A DNA stretch of 48,775 bases from JAIYDJ01 sp031400505 (GCA_031400505.1 JANNPZ010000002.1:1-48775); one strand, 5' to 3'. Positions 8,904 through 18,540 are shown, numbered from the stretch's first letter. Numbers and translations: made by a program. Notes: generated by a model from the letters alone, not told the origin.

Positions 8904-11591
8904 TCAGGCGTCAAATCCGTACACAAATTCGCCGTCCACGACGTCAATGGTGACTGCCTCAACCTCTTTGCCTTCCATCATGCGGCGCAGAAATTCGGCG
9001 GAAATGTCTGGAAGCATTGTGTTTGTTACGATGGAATCAATCATCCGTCCACCAGATTCAAGTTCCTGACAGCGTGACACGATCGTCTCCACCACGGCAT
9101 CCGAATAGGAAAAAGGCACGCCGTGGGCTGCCATTACGCGCTTCTTGATACGGTCAAGTTGCAGGCGGGTGATCGCGCCGATCATTGTCGGCGACAACGG
9201 ATAATAAGGGATTGTCACCAACCGCCCCAACAGCGCAGCCGGGAAGATTTTGAGCAACGGCGCGCGCAGCGCCTTGGCGATCCCCTCGGGGTCGGGCATC
9301 AGGTCGGGGTCCGAACACATGTCCATGATCATGTCCGACCCGGCATTCGAGGTCAGCAGGATCATCGTGTTCTTGAAGTCGATCACCCGGCCTTCGCCAT
9401 CCTCCATAACGCCCTTGTCGAAGACCTGAAAGAACACCTCATGCACATCGGGGTGGGCCTTTTCCACCTCGTCCAGCAGCACGACCGAATAAGGCTTGCG
9501 CCGCACCGCCTCGGTCAGAACACCGCCCTCGCCGTAGCCGACATACCCCGGAGGCGCGCCTTTCAGAGAGCTTACGGTATGCGCCTCTTGGTACTCGCTC
9601 ATGTTGATGGTGATGACGTTCTGCTCGCCGCCATACATCGCTTCGGCCAAGGCAAGTGCCGTTTCGGTCTTGCCCACACCCGAGGTGCCGGCAAGCAGGA
9701 ACACGCCAATCGGTTTGGACGGGTTATCAAGGCCCGCCCGCGCGGTTTGAATACGCTTGGCGATCATCTTCATCGCGTGATCCTGCCCGATCACCCGCTT
9801 GGCCAGATGCTGTTCAAGGTTCAGCACTGTCTCGATCTCGTTGCGCACCATCCGGCCGACTGGAATGCCGGTCCAGTCGCCGATAACCGATGCGACCGCC
9901 TGCGCATCGACAATCGGCAGGATCAGCGGGCTTTCGCCCTGCGCCGCGGTCAGGCGGGCGTTGGCAGCCTTCAACTGCTCCATCAGATCGGCCCGCACGC
10001 CGGTTGCCTCTGCCTGTGCTACCGGATCATCCACCGCCGCCCCGCCTTCGCGCAGCTTGGCGCGCAGATCAAGGATCTCGGTCACGATCACCTTCTCGGC
10101 GGCCCATCGCGCATCAAGCTCGGCCAGCCGCTGTTCCTCGGCCTCTTTCATCAGGGTCACGCCAGCGCGGCGGGCGTCCACGTTGAACCCGGCAGTTTCA
10201 TCCCGTCCGATGATGTCCAACTCGGTCTGCAACGCCTCGATCCGCTTGCGGGCGTCGTCGACCTCGGCGGGCACGGCGTGCTGGCTGATGGCCACGCGTG
10301 CGCAGGCGGTATCGAGCACCGACACCGATTTGTCGGGCAACTGGCGCGCTGGGATATAGCGGGCCGACATCGACACCGCCGCCTCAAGCCCTTCGTCCAG
10401 CACCTGCACCCGGTGGTGCTTTTCCAACATGCCGGCAATGCCGCGCATCATCATGATGGCTTTGGGAACGCTTGGCTCTTCGACCGCAACCACCTGGAAA
10501 CGGCGGGTCAGGGCGGGGTCCTTTTCGATGTGCTTCTTGTATTCGGCCCAAGTCGTGGCCCCGATGGTGCGCAAGGTGCCCCGCGCAAGCGCCGGTTTCA
10601 GCAGGTTCGCCGCATCCCCCGTGCCCGCGGCGCCCCCGGCCCCCACCAGCGTATGGGTTTCGTCGATGAACATGATCACCGGCACGGTCGAGGCCTGAAC
10701 CTCGTCGATCACAGACCGCAGGCGGCTTTCAAACTCGCCCTTCATGCTGGCCCCGGCTTGCAACAGCCCCACGTCAAGCGCCAAAAGACGCGCCTCACGC
10801 AACGCGGGCGGCACGTCACCACGCGCGATGCGCAGCGCGAAACCTTCGACCACGGCAGTCTTGCCCACACCGGCCTCGCCCGTAAGGATCGGGTTGTTCT
10901 GTCGGCGGCGCATCAGCACATCGACGATCTGGCGGATTTCCTCGTCGCGCCCGACGATGGGATCAATCTTGCCGTCGCGCGCCTGCTGGGTCAGGTCGGT
11001 GCAGAACTGTTTCAGCGCCTGCTGCTTGCCCTGCTGTGGCGCGACGGCACCCGAAGTTTCCCCCGGTGCGGCCCCGCCCCCGGTCACCGAACCATCCTGC
11101 GCGCCCATCTGGTCTTCAGGCGACCCGTCGGTGATCTTGTGGAAATTCTCCGCCAGATCATCGGCATTGACGCGACCAAATTCAGCCGAGATGCCGAGCA
11201 GGATGTTCTTCAGCGACTTGGTTTTCAGCATCCCCAAGATTAGATGCCCGGTCCGGACCTGACTGGAGGAAAACAGGAGCGAGCCATAAACCCATGCGCG
11301 CTCTACCACGTCTTCCAGATGCGGCGACAGATCGGTGATCGTCGTGGCCCCGCGCGGCAGGGCATCCAGCGCCTTTTGCATGTCGGCAGCAATCTTGCCG
11401 TTGTCCAGCTTGGCATGGCTGATCACGCGAAGGATGTCGTTGTCCTGCAATTGCAGCAACTGCGCAAACCAATGCACAACTTCCACATAAGGGTTGCCCC
11501 GCATCTTGCAAAACACGGCGGCCCCCTCGACAGCCTGATATCCAAGGCGGTTGAGCTTTCCGAACAAGGCGACGCGGCTGATCTCTGTCAT
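8904..11591 (-). CDS. tssH: T6SS sheath-disassembly ATPase TssH (ClpV)
   Basis: ClpV is the double-AAA+ unfoldase that dismantles contracted TssB/TssC sheaths for reuse. The 895-residue protein has a Clp N-domain (about 1-150), a first AAA+ domain with Walker A GEAGVGKT at about 238-245, a coiled middle domain, and a second Walker A (GTSGVGKT) near residue 625. It is distinct from the housekeeping ClpB encoded at 43512-46124. The start overlaps the tssG stop by 4 bp (ATGA). Location within the T6SS operon supports ClpV over ClpB. Confidence 0.96.
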   Translation of the reverse strand: MTEISRVALFGKLNRLGYQAVEGAAVFCKMRGNPYVEVVHWFAQLLQLQDNDILRVISHAKLDNGKIAADMQKALDALPRGATTITDLSPHLEDVVERAWVYGSLLFSSSQVRTGHLILGMLKTKSLKNILLGISAEFGRVNADDLAENFHKITDGSPEDQMGAQDGSVTGGGAAPGETSGAVAPQQGKQQALKQFCTDLTQQARDGKIDPIVGRDEEIRQIVDVLMRRRQNNPILTGEAGVGKTAVVEGFALRIARGDVPPALREARLLALDVGLLQAGASMKGEFESRLRSVIDEVQASTVPVIMFIDETHTLVGAGGAAGTGDAANLLKPALARGTLRTIGATTWAEYKKHIEKDPALTRRFQVVAVEEPSVPKAIMMMRGIAGMLEKHHRVQVLDEGLEAAVSMSARYIPARQLPDKSVSVLDTACARVAISQHAVPAEVDDARKRIEALQTELDIIGRDETAGFNVDARRAGVTLMKEAEEQRLAELDARWAAEKVIVTEILDLRAKLREGGAAVDDPVAQAEATGVRADLMEQLKAANARLTAAQGESPLILPIVDAQAVASVIGDWTGIPVGRMVRNEIETVLNLEQHLAKRVIGQDHAMKMIAKRIQTARAGLDNPSKPIGVFLLAGTSGVGKTETALALAEAMYGGEQNVITINMSEYQEAHTVSSLKGAPPGYVGYGEGGVLTEAVRRKPYSVVLLDEVEKAHPDVHEVFFQVFDKGVMEDGEGRVIDFKNTMILLTSNAGSDMIMDMCSDPDLMPDPEGIAKALRAPLLKIFPAALLGRLVTIPYYPLSPTMIGAITRLQLDRIKKRVMAAHGVPFSYSDAVVETIVSRCQELESGGRMIDSIVTNTMLPDISAEFLRRMMEGKEVEAVTIDVVDGEFVYGFDA

Positions 11592-12655
11592 GGGAGTGTC
11601 CTTTGTTGCGCTGCGTTCGGCGATGCCGAGACGATCGTTTCAGAATTGTTCTGTGGAGAAAGAAAAAGATCGGCGGCAGGACGCGACGGATCGCGGCTGC
11701 CGATCCAGCTGGTCTGGCCAAGTCGCGTTTCGCCGCCAAGTACAGCCCGGGGAACCTGATCGCCGCGGAGCACGAGGTTGACGTCCCAGTCAAGCGTGTC
11801 GCCTGCGTAGGCGCGAACGATTGATGTCAGCCGTGCGATCGATGCCGATCCGGGCAGCAAGCGCACATAGTCGTCAAGGCCAAGCGGACCCAGATGCAAG
11901 CGGAACTTGGAACTGCGGCTCCAGACTCTGGTGCCGATGCTGGTGGCGCGGCCAAGCCCGGCCGCAGCACCAAGCTGCCATCGGTCGCCCGGTTCAAGAT
12001 CAAGCCATGATCCGATGAACTGCTGCAAACTGACGGGCACATGGAAAAAAGTCCGTACCATCGCAACCAACCCTTCGGCATGTCTTGGGCCGGAAGACAG
12101 ATGCGCCGCAAAATGGCTGCGCGCGGCATCGGGCATTGCATCCCTGCTGCGCAGGCTGTTGCTTGCGATACCGGCAAAGGCTGCGACCTTGCCCTCGAAC
12201 CGCCCGCCTGCGCCCCGGTCATAGCTGGCTGTTGGCTGCCCGGTGGTCCAGGCCCGATACAGCAGGCTCATCATCCGATGGGTCAACATGTTGGCAAAGG
12301 CAAGAAACGTCGGATCACGGCTGTTCATTGCCCGGTCGCGGGCATATTCGGTCAGGTGGGTCGGCAGCGGTCCGTTCGGGCCAAACAGGCCGAAGAAGCG
12401 GTTCGTCAGCACACCCGGCCTGCTGCCCGGAGGCGTGAAGTCGCGGATCGTCGTGCGTTCGAACGCCATTTCCGCCTCTTGTCCCAGCCGCACCCGATCT
12501 TCCAGCGGTCGTTTTGAGGCCCCCAGCACCGGCGCGTCCGAAAATCGCGCGTCAAGAATGCGAAGGGCCTGAAAGATATGAAATGCCGCTGGGGTCTGAC
12601 AGAAGCGGTCGAAATGCGTCAGATTATCCGCCCCAGTCCGGTCTCTGGTAGCCAT
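11588..12655 (-). CDS. tssG: T6SS baseplate protein TssG
   Basis: TssG forms the baseplate wedge with TssF and TssE. The 355-residue length fits the family. The N-terminal AFHIFQALRIL element at about residues 23-33 matches the usual TssG 'FFQALR' signature. The start lies inside the end of tssF, a 37-bp overlap. No other start would preserve the N-terminal signature, so the overlap looks real. It is followed by clpV with an ATGA overlap. Confidence 0.92.
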   Translation of the reverse strand: MATRDRTGADNLTHFDRFCQTPAAFHIFQALRILDARFSDAPVLGASKRPLEDRVRLGQEAEMAFERTTIRDFTPPGSRPGVLTNRFFGLFGPNGPLPTHLTEYARDRAMNSRDPTFLAFANMLTHRMMSLLYRAWTTGQPTASYDRGAGGRFEGKVAAFAGIASNSLRSRDAMPDAARSHFAAHLSSGPRHAEGLVAMVRTFFHVPVSLQQFIGSWLDLEPGDRWQLGAAAGLGRATSIGTRVWSRSSKFRLHLGPLGLDDYVRLLPGSASIARLTSIVRAYAGDTLDWDVNLVLRGDQVPRAVLGGETRLGQTSWIGSRDPSRPAADLFLSPQNNSETIVSASPNAAQQRTLP

Positions 12656-14502
12656 CTGGCAATCTCTCCTCTTTGCTGGGTGGCAAGGACGGTTTCGGTA
12701 AAGCTGTTGATCGTCGCATAGCGGCGGAAGAATTTTTCCAGAACGGCCCCCAGCAAATAGCAGCCGGTGCCCTCGAACGCGGCATCGTCCATCGTCAGGC
12801 GGATTTCCAGCCCGCGTACGGCGGTGGACAGCACATCATCGCTGATGCGGCGCACGATGGGGCGGCTTGCAACGTCGTGCAGGCCTTCAATCTGCTTTTC
12901 CAGCGCCCGGTCGGCCAGCGGCGCATAAAGCGCCACCAGTTCGCGCAGCGCTGCCGCCCCGGAACCGCTGGCCCCGCCGGTATCGGCAATCGACAGGTAG
13001 TTCAGGCTCAGATGCCCGATGATGCGCCAGGCCGCATCGCCTTGCGCCAGCGTCGGGCGCGGACGGGTCGGAGAGACCGGGGTGCGCACGCCCAGAACAG
13101 GGCCGCCATCCGGCAAGTGGAACATGTCCTTCGCCCCGGACGCAATCAGCAGCGGCAAATCGCGGTTGCTGACCATGGCGCGGGCCGCAAGTTGCCGAAT
13201 GCCCGCCGGATACGGGGCGTTGTTCGGATCGACCAGCGACACGAAGACCTCGGACCCCAGATAGCTGGTGCGCGCACCGTTCAGGCGTTCCCGCTCGGTA
13301 CGCTGCCGCATCTTGCGACTGATGGTGTAATAGGCCGGGTACCCGGAACCTGCGGCGGTGAAATCATCGGCAGAAAAGAACGGGCGGAACATCCGGTCAT
13401 CTTCGCCTTCGTCACTGATGCCGGTAAGCGAGATCAGGTTGTGCACTTCGAAGTCGAGCGGTGCAGTGCGGTCGGCGATGATGTGATGCTCGGTATCTGC
13501 GTCGGTCATCAAGACCCGGTCGCAGCGTTTTTCAAACAGATTGATCGCAGGCACGGCATGCAGCGTGAACGCATCGGGCGTCACACCTGCCGCCATTTCG
13601 GGTCGCCCTTTGCGCAACAAAATATAGATGTCTACATCTGATCCCGCAGCACGCGAAAGGCCAACCGACAGTCCGGTCAGATCGACGAAATGAAACCGTT
13701 CCGGCATTGCGAAGTATTCCTGCAACAGCCGATAGCCGTCGAACGACTGACGCGGGGTTGGCAATAGCGCCTCTGACTGCGCAAAGCCCTTTTGTTCCAC
13801 CCGCCCGCGCAGCGGCAGCACCCAATCGGCCCGCCGGTCGGTTGACCGGGCGACCAAGGCCGCCACGTCCGTGCACAGCAGTTCTTGCAACTGCCAGCCT
13901 TTGGCCGACTGCCCGCCCAGAAACAGCGTCAGGCGGTCCAGCGGCAAGACCCCGATTGGCGCATCGCCAACGCGGCGCAGTCGCAGCCGGATTGCTGCGC
14001 GCGCATCGGTTGACCCGATGGCGACCCCCGCCGCAACCAGCGCGCCCCGTCCGTCGATATACTCTGCCTCGGCAATCTCGATGGGCCACAACGTCAAATC
14101 ATGCGCGGTGCGAAACTGGCAGGCTGTCTGCAACCCGTCGGCCAGCGCCGAGCGGATCAAGGTGTGGCGCGGCAGCACAAACCCATCGGCCAGTGCCGGG
14201 TTCGCCATATCCGGGATCACTTCGGCCACCATCATCGACGGTGTCGGCGTCAGATAGTGCGGGTAGACGATTTCCAGCAACTGACTGGTGAAGTTCGGAT
14301 GTTGCAACTCCAGTTCCAGTTGCACCCGCGCCGAAAGGAACGCCACCCCTTCCAGCAGCCTTTCGATGTAAGGGTCCAGAACCTCGACCCCATCTATCCC
14401 CAATCGGGCCGCAATCTTGGGAAAGGTCTGCGCGAACTCTGCCCCCATTTCGCGCAGATAGGACAGCTCGCTTTCATAGTGGCGCAGAAGTCGCGTGTCC
14501 AT
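12619..14502 (-). CDS. tssF: T6SS baseplate protein TssF
   Basis: TssF is the large baseplate wedge protein. The 627-residue length is normal. The start RHYESELSYLREMGAEFAQ and the nearby DPYIERLLEGVAFLSAR motif (about residues 42-58) are characteristic of the family. The gene begins 3 bp after the tssE stop and runs 37 bp into tssG. It has no membrane segments and is cytoplasmic. Confidence 0.96.
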   Translation of the reverse strand: MDTRLLRHYESELSYLREMGAEFAQTFPKIAARLGIDGVEVLDPYIERLLEGVAFLSARVQLELELQHPNFTSQLLEIVYPHYLTPTPSMMVAEVIPDMANPALADGFVLPRHTLIRSALADGLQTACQFRTAHDLTLWPIEIAEAEYIDGRGALVAAGVAIGSTDARAAIRLRLRRVGDAPIGVLPLDRLTLFLGGQSAKGWQLQELLCTDVAALVARSTDRRADWVLPLRGRVEQKGFAQSEALLPTPRQSFDGYRLLQEYFAMPERFHFVDLTGLSVGLSRAAGSDVDIYILLRKGRPEMAAGVTPDAFTLHAVPAINLFEKRCDRVLMTDADTEHHIIADRTAPLDFEVHNLISLTGISDEGEDDRMFRPFFSADDFTAAGSGYPAYYTISRKMRQRTERERLNGARTSYLGSEVFVSLVDPNNAPYPAGIRQLAARAMVSNRDLPLLIASGAKDMFHLPDGGPVLGVRTPVSPTRPRPTLAQGDAAWRIIGHLSLNYLSIADTGGASGSGAAALRELVALYAPLADRALEKQIEGLHDVASRPIVRRISDDVLSTAVRGLEIRLTMDDAAFEGTGCYLLGAVLEKFFRRYATINSFTETVLATQQRGEIARWLPETGLGRII

Positions 14503-14505
14503 GCG

Positions 14506-15003
14506 CTAGCCTTTCCGTTCCAGCGCGACCTGTCCGGTTGTCACATCCACCTCGGTGCGCAGATACAACTCCATCGGCAAGGGTTGGGCCCACATGTCGG
14601 CACGAATGTCGAACACGACCACGGAATGCGACTTGCGGTCTTCGGTATGCAGACCGACTTCCAGCGTACCGGGCTTGATGCGCGGTTCGAACTGAGTGAT
14701 CGCTTCGGCAATCGAGGTGCGGATCTTGCCGGCGCGATCGGCGGTTGAAAAGACGCCGGAGACTTCGCGCACGCCGTAGTTCAACACCGATCGGGCCACG
14801 TTGGGATATCGCGCGGCATCAAAGGTCGACTCGCTGTTGTTGCTGTTCAACAGCCAGGACAGATCACGCAGGATGATGTCGCGCAGCCGCCGCACGTCGA
14901 TCACCCGGTCATCGCGGCGTTCGATGGCGATGTCGGGGGTATCGTCGGTAAGGCGATCCAGCAGCGATGGCTGCAAACGTTCGGCAATCGTCTTGTCGGC
15001 CAT
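14506..15003 (-). CDS. tssE: T6SS gp25-like baseplate protein TssE
   Basis: TssE is the gp25-like baseplate subunit. The 165-residue protein begins with the usual SLLDRLTD segment (about residues 13-20). It has the RDLSWLLNS element near residues 47-55, followed by an R/Y-P-x-V-x-RSVLNYG stretch. Length and motifs are standard. It lies between tagJ (23-bp gap) and tssF (3-bp gap). Confidence 0.95.
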   Translation of the reverse strand: MADKTIAERLQPSLLDRLTDDTPDIAIERRDDRVIDVRRLRDIILRDLSWLLNSNNSESTFDAARYPNVARSVLNYGVREVSGVFSTADRAGKIRTSIAEAITQFEPRIKPGTLEVGLHTEDRKSHSVVVFDIRADMWAQPLPMELYLRTEVDVTTGQVALERKG

Positions 15004-15026
15004 TTACGCCTGCCCGCCTTCTATGA

Positions 15027-15836
15027 TCACGCGACGCCACCAGGAGCATCCATCCGCAGCACCCGCAGATCCATCAGCGCGACATCGCCCGCGTCCGTGG
15101 TCAGCAAACGCTGCCCGATCCCGATGAACGTCTCCGCCCCGGCATCGGTCCATTCGGTTGCGCGGGCCAGTTTCGGCGCTGCATGGGCTGTGGTCGTGGT
15201 GCCGCAATAGCGCGTCGGGATCAGTGCCACAAACTCGCCGCCATTGCGCAGGGTCAGGTTTGCCGCCGTCCAGACCGCATCGCGCAGATCGGCGGGCGGA
15301 TCGCAGCGCAACGTCGCGATGGCGGCGAACGGCATCCAGTAATACTTGCCATTGATGATGATTTCCAGCACGGGGCCAAGCCGCAGGTCGGCGTCGGCGA
15401 TCCATTCGAACCGCTGATCATTGATCTCGCCGGTGCTGGCCGGGGCCGCGTCAAAGGCACGGGCGCGCAGGGCCGCGGCTTCTTCGACACGGCCATTTGC
15501 CAGCGCCTTGATCGCCTCGATCAGCAGGGCAAGCCATTCTTGCGGCTCGCCAAAGATCAGCGGGGCCTTTTCGCCCGCGAACACCTTCTCGCGGTACACC
15601 TCGCAGATGATCGCCTCGCGGTAGGTCTGTGCCATGTGCAGGGCAGATGGGTCCATCTCGGCACAAAGCTTCAACTGGGTGATCGCGCGTTTCCAATCGC
15701 CCAACACGCACAGCAACTGGAACAGGAATATGCGCAGCTTGGCGTCTGCCGGGTTCGCGCGTACCTGCGCCTGCAACGCCGCCAGCGCGCTATCCAGATC
15801 GTTGGCTTTCAAAAGCTCTTGGGCGGTCGCGGTCAA
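15027..15836 (-). CDS. tagJ: T6SS accessory protein TagJ (ImpE family), TTG start
   Basis: TagJ-family proteins bind the sheath protein TssB and assist ClpV-driven sheath recycling in some T6SSs. The open frame extends to an ATG at 16004, but that would run back into hcp and adds a low-complexity Arg/Pro segment. A TTG at 15836 is preceded by AGGAG with 7-bp spacing and begins at the conserved N-terminus (TATAQELLKANDLDSALAAL), giving 269 residues, the family norm. The N-terminal half is a TPR-like helical repeat (about 8-80). The C-terminal half contains RFEWIADADLRLGPVLE, a typical ImpE signature. Confidence 0.88.
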   Translation of the reverse strand: MTATAQELLKANDLDSALAALQAQVRANPADAKLRIFLFQLLCVLGDWKRAITQLKLCAEMDPSALHMAQTYREAIICEVYREKVFAGEKAPLIFGEPQEWLALLIEAIKALANGRVEEAAALRARAFDAAPASTGEINDQRFEWIADADLRLGPVLEIIINGKYYWMPFAAIATLRCDPPADLRDAVWTAANLTLRNGGEFVALIPTRYCGTTTTAHAAPKLARATEWTDAGAETFIGIGQRLLTTDAGDVALMDLRVLRMDAPGGVA

Positions 15837-15865
15837 GGGCGGTCTCCTGTGGTGTGCAAGGGAAC

Positions 15866-15892
15866 GATGCCGCCCCACATGAGGGCGGCATC
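15866..15892 (-). terminator. Strong hairpin just downstream of hcp
   Basis: A perfect 10-bp inverted repeat (GATGCCGCCC / GGGCGGCATC) with a 7-nt loop sits 11 bp beyond the hcp stop. It ends about 30 bp before the tagJ TTG. It has no downstream T-run in the transcribed direction, so it is better read as a partial terminator or an mRNA 3'-end stabiliser than a full terminator. It may let hcp transcripts accumulate above the downstream genes (inference). Confidence 0.6.
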
Positions 15893-15903
15893 TGGGTGTG
15901 GGT

Positions 15904-16395
15904 TTAGCCGGGGTGGTTCTCGGCAATGTTCCACTTGAACGAGGGCTTGTCGCCTGCGGCGCCGTCGGCCTTTTGTTCGATGTAGTGGACTTCACATTCG
16001 GCAAAGTTGAAGCTCACATTCTCGGTCAGCTTGTCTTCGCCGCCCGATCCGCCGGTGCTGACGGACGTGATCATCACCTTCTTCATCACAATCGTAAGGT
16101 ATTCGACCGGGGTCTTGCCGGCCTTGCGCACCACGATCTTGGCATCGACGAAGTGATCGCCGTTTGCACAATACAGCATCAGGATTGGCGAGGCCTTATC
16201 GATCCATTTGGTGACCGAGATGTCCTGGAAGTTCGCCTTGCCTGCGCCGCCGCCGCCGCCCGAATGGAAGCTGCCCGACTGCGACAGACCCCAGGACCAG
16301 GCCAGCAAGTCTATGGCCTTCAGGGGGCCGTATTTCTTGTCCTGGGATTCCCCGCTGATTTCGCCGTTGATGACCAGAAACATGTCTAGAGCCAT
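15904..16395 (-). CDS. hcp: T6SS tube protein Hcp (TssD)
   Basis: Hcp hexamers stack into the inner tube expelled by T6SS. The 163-residue protein starts with FLVINGEISGESQDKKY and ends with a beta-rich domain, both typical. A strong AGGAG lies 7 bp before the ATG. The gene is set apart from tssC by 90 bp and from tagJ by a 10-bp-stem hairpin, which suggests a separately tuned transcript level for this abundant protein. Confidence 0.97.
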   Translation of the reverse strand: MALDMFLVINGEISGESQDKKYGPLKAIDLLAWSWGLSQSGSFHSGGGGGAGKANFQDISVTKWIDKASPILMLYCANGDHFVDAKIVVRKAGKTPVEYLTIVMKKVMITSVSTGGSGGEDKLTENVSFNFAECEVHYIEQKADGAAGDKPSFKWNIAENHPG

Positions 16396-16452
16396 GGTAA
16401 TTCTCCTGTTCTACTAAGATGCCCCGCAGGGCGGTTGCAATGGATTGGACGC

Positions 16453-16477
16453 CGGGCGTCGGCGGTCACCACGCCCG
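16453..16477. repeat. Inverted repeat in the tssC-hcp gap
   Basis: A 7-bp inverted repeat (CGGGCGT / ACGCCCG) with an 11-nt loop lies 8 bp after the tssC stop. There is no T-run, so it is at best a weak or Rho-assisted terminator or a processing site between tssC and hcp. It could also be chance in GC-rich DNA. Confidence 0.35.
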
Positions 16478-16485
16478 ACGCGGTT

Positions 16486-17973
16486 TCATTTCTTTTCGGC
16501 CGGCAGTTTCGACACGAGGCGCAGCGACACTGACAACCCCTCGAGTTGATAGTGGGGCCGAAGGAAAAACTTCGAGGAATAATACCCTGGGTTGGCCTCG
16601 TCTTCCTCGATCACGACATCCGCCGCCGCCAGGGGCTTGCGTGCCTTTTCGGCCTCGCTGGAATGGGCGGCGGTGTAATCGACATACTGGTCGATCCAAT
16701 TCTTCAGCCAGCGCTGCATCTCGTCGCGGCTTTTATACGACCCGACCTTGTCGCGCACCATGCATTTCAGGTAATGGGCAAAGCGGCAGGTCGCGAACAG
16801 ATAGGGCAGGCGCGCGGCGAGATTGGCGTTGGCGGTCGCGTCCGGATCATCATACTCGGCCGGTTTGTGCAGCGATTGCGCCCCGATGAAGCTGGCCATG
16901 TCGGTGTTCTTGCGGTGCACCAGCGGCATCAGGCCGTTTTTGGCCAGTTCCGCCTCGCGCCGGTCGCCGATGCCGATCTCGGTCGGGCATTTCATGTCCA
17001 CCCCGCCATCATCGGTGGGGAAGGTATGTGTCGGCAATCCAGACAGCGTGCCGCCCGATTCGACGCCGCGGATCCGGCTGCACCAGCCATATTCCTTGAA
17101 CGACCGGGTGATGTTGGTGGCCATGCCATAGGCCGCATTCGCCCAGCAGAAATGCTCTGACTCGGCATTGCCGGTGTTCTCTTCGAACGCAAATTCCGCG
17201 ACCGGATCGGTCTTGGCACCATAAGCGCGCCGTGCCAGGAAACGGGGCATCGCAAGGCCGACATACTTGCTGTCCTCGCTTTCGCGCAGGCTTTTCCATG
17301 CCGCATACTCCGGCGTGCTCATGATCTTGGTCAGATCGCGCGGGTTCGAAAGTTCCTGCCAGCTTTCAAACTGCATCAGGGACGGATCGGCGCCGGTGAT
17401 GAACGGCGCATGAGCCGCAGCCGCGATCTTGGCCATCTCGCCCAGAAGCTCGACATCCGGGGCGGTCTGGTTGAAGTGGTAATCGCCCACCAGACAGCCA
17501 TAAGGCTCGCCGCCCAGCACGTCGAACTCTTCGCCGTAAAGCTTCTTGAAGATCGGCGACTGATCCCAGGCTGTGCCCTTGAACTTCTTCAAGGTCTTGG
17601 CCAGGTCTTTCTTCGAGATCGCCATCACGCGGATCTTCAGCATCTCGTCGGTTTCGGTGTTGTTCACCAGATAGTGCAGGCCGCGCCAGGCGCTTTCCAG
17701 CTGCTGATACTCAGCGTGGTGGATGATCTTGTTGATCTGGTCGGACAGCTTCCGGTCGATTTCGGCAACCATCGACTGTACCGAATGAACCACATCGTCG
17801 GAAATCAGCGCGGTGTTGGCCAGCGCCTGCTGTGCCAGTGTCTGCACGGCCGTTTCGACAGCAGATTTCGCGACATCCGTGCGCGGGCGGAACTCTTTCG
17901 ACAGCAGACTGGCAAAGTCACTGTCGGCAAAGGCCGTTGTTCCGGCTCCGGCCAGTTTTTCCTGTTCAGCCAT
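16486..17973 (-). CDS. tssC: T6SS contractile sheath large subunit TssC
   Basis: TssC and TssB form the contractile sheath around the Hcp tube. The 495-residue length is normal. Characteristic parts are LESAWRGLHYLV near residues 93-104, the GDYHF element near 163, and the C-terminal half with ARLPYLFATCRFAHYLKC near 390. It starts 3 bp after the tssB stop. No unusual feature is seen. Confidence 0.97.
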   Translation of the reverse strand: MAEQEKLAGAGTTAFADSDFASLLSKEFRPRTDVAKSAVETAVQTLAQQALANTALISDDVVHSVQSMVAEIDRKLSDQINKIIHHAEYQQLESAWRGLHYLVNNTETDEMLKIRVMAISKKDLAKTLKKFKGTAWDQSPIFKKLYGEEFDVLGGEPYGCLVGDYHFNQTAPDVELLGEMAKIAAAAHAPFITGADPSLMQFESWQELSNPRDLTKIMSTPEYAAWKSLRESEDSKYVGLAMPRFLARRAYGAKTDPVAEFAFEENTGNAESEHFCWANAAYGMATNITRSFKEYGWCSRIRGVESGGTLSGLPTHTFPTDDGGVDMKCPTEIGIGDRREAELAKNGLMPLVHRKNTDMASFIGAQSLHKPAEYDDPDATANANLAARLPYLFATCRFAHYLKCMVRDKVGSYKSRDEMQRWLKNWIDQYVDYTAAHSSEAEKARKPLAAADVVIEEDEANPGYYSSKFFLRPHYQLEGLSVSLRLVSKLPAEKK

Positions 17974-17976
17974 GGA

Positions 17977-18483
17977 TCATGCCTCTCCGTCTTGCGTGGG
18001 TGCGGGTGCGGCAGCCAGCGATGCCAGCAACGCAGGGTCTGCCATCGCCTTGGCGATCAGTTCTTCTGCGCCGGGCTTGCCGTCCATGTAGGTGATCAGG
18101 TTCGACAACTGGTTGCGCGCATCAAGCAACGCCTTGAGCGCCGGTACCTTTGCAGCAATCGCACCGGGCGAGAAATCGTCCATGCTTTCAAACGAGATAT
18201 CGACCGACATGTTGCCTTCGCCCGTCAGGGTGTTGGGAACCTGAAATGCCACACGCGGCTTCATTGCCTTCATGCGGTTGTCGAAGTTGTCGACATCGAT
18301 TTCCAGAAACTTGCGATCGGCGATGCCGGGTTGGGCTACTTCTGATTTACCCGCAAGGTCGGCCATGACCCCCATGACAAAGGGAAGCTGTACCTTTTTC
18401 TCTGCGCCGTAAAGTTCGACGTCATATTCGATCTGAACACGCGGCGCGCGGTTGCGCGCAATGAACTTCTGTGAACTGGCCAT
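17977..18483 (-). CDS. tssB: T6SS contractile sheath small subunit TssB
   Basis: This is the small sheath subunit, 168 residues. The N-terminus RNRAPRVQIEYDVELYG and the following PFVMGVMADL segment are family signatures. The C-terminal part carries the helix that contacts ClpV/TagJ in characterised systems, ending in an Ala-rich tail. It is followed by tssC after 3 bp and separated from tssA by 57 bp. Confidence 0.97.
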   Translation of the reverse strand: MASSQKFIARNRAPRVQIEYDVELYGAEKKVQLPFVMGVMADLAGKSEVAQPGIADRKFLEIDVDNFDNRMKAMKPRVAFQVPNTLTGEGNMSVDISFESMDDFSPGAIAAKVPALKALLDARNQLSNLITYMDGKPGAEELIAKAMADPALLASLAAAPAPTQDGEA

Positions 18484-18540
18484 CCCTGTCTCCTGTTAAC
18501 GTTGACTTTTTCGGCTGTGCTTGTCGGCTAAGCTGCGTTC

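Noticed and set aside
9123..11243. A 706-codon plus-strand open frame opposite tssH
   Set aside because: Antisense shadow of a GC-rich gene; His/Arg/Gln-rich, no start signal or recognisable domain.
8904..11591. Possibility that this gene is a second ClpB
   Set aside because: Its place between tssG and vgrG and the different N-domain and middle domain favour ClpV; a true ClpB is at 43512-46124.
15837..16004. N-terminal 56 codons of the long tagJ frame
   Set aside because: Low-complexity Arg/Pro/Thr sequence inside the hcp end and the hairpin; a TTG with a strong ribosome-binding site explains the gene better.
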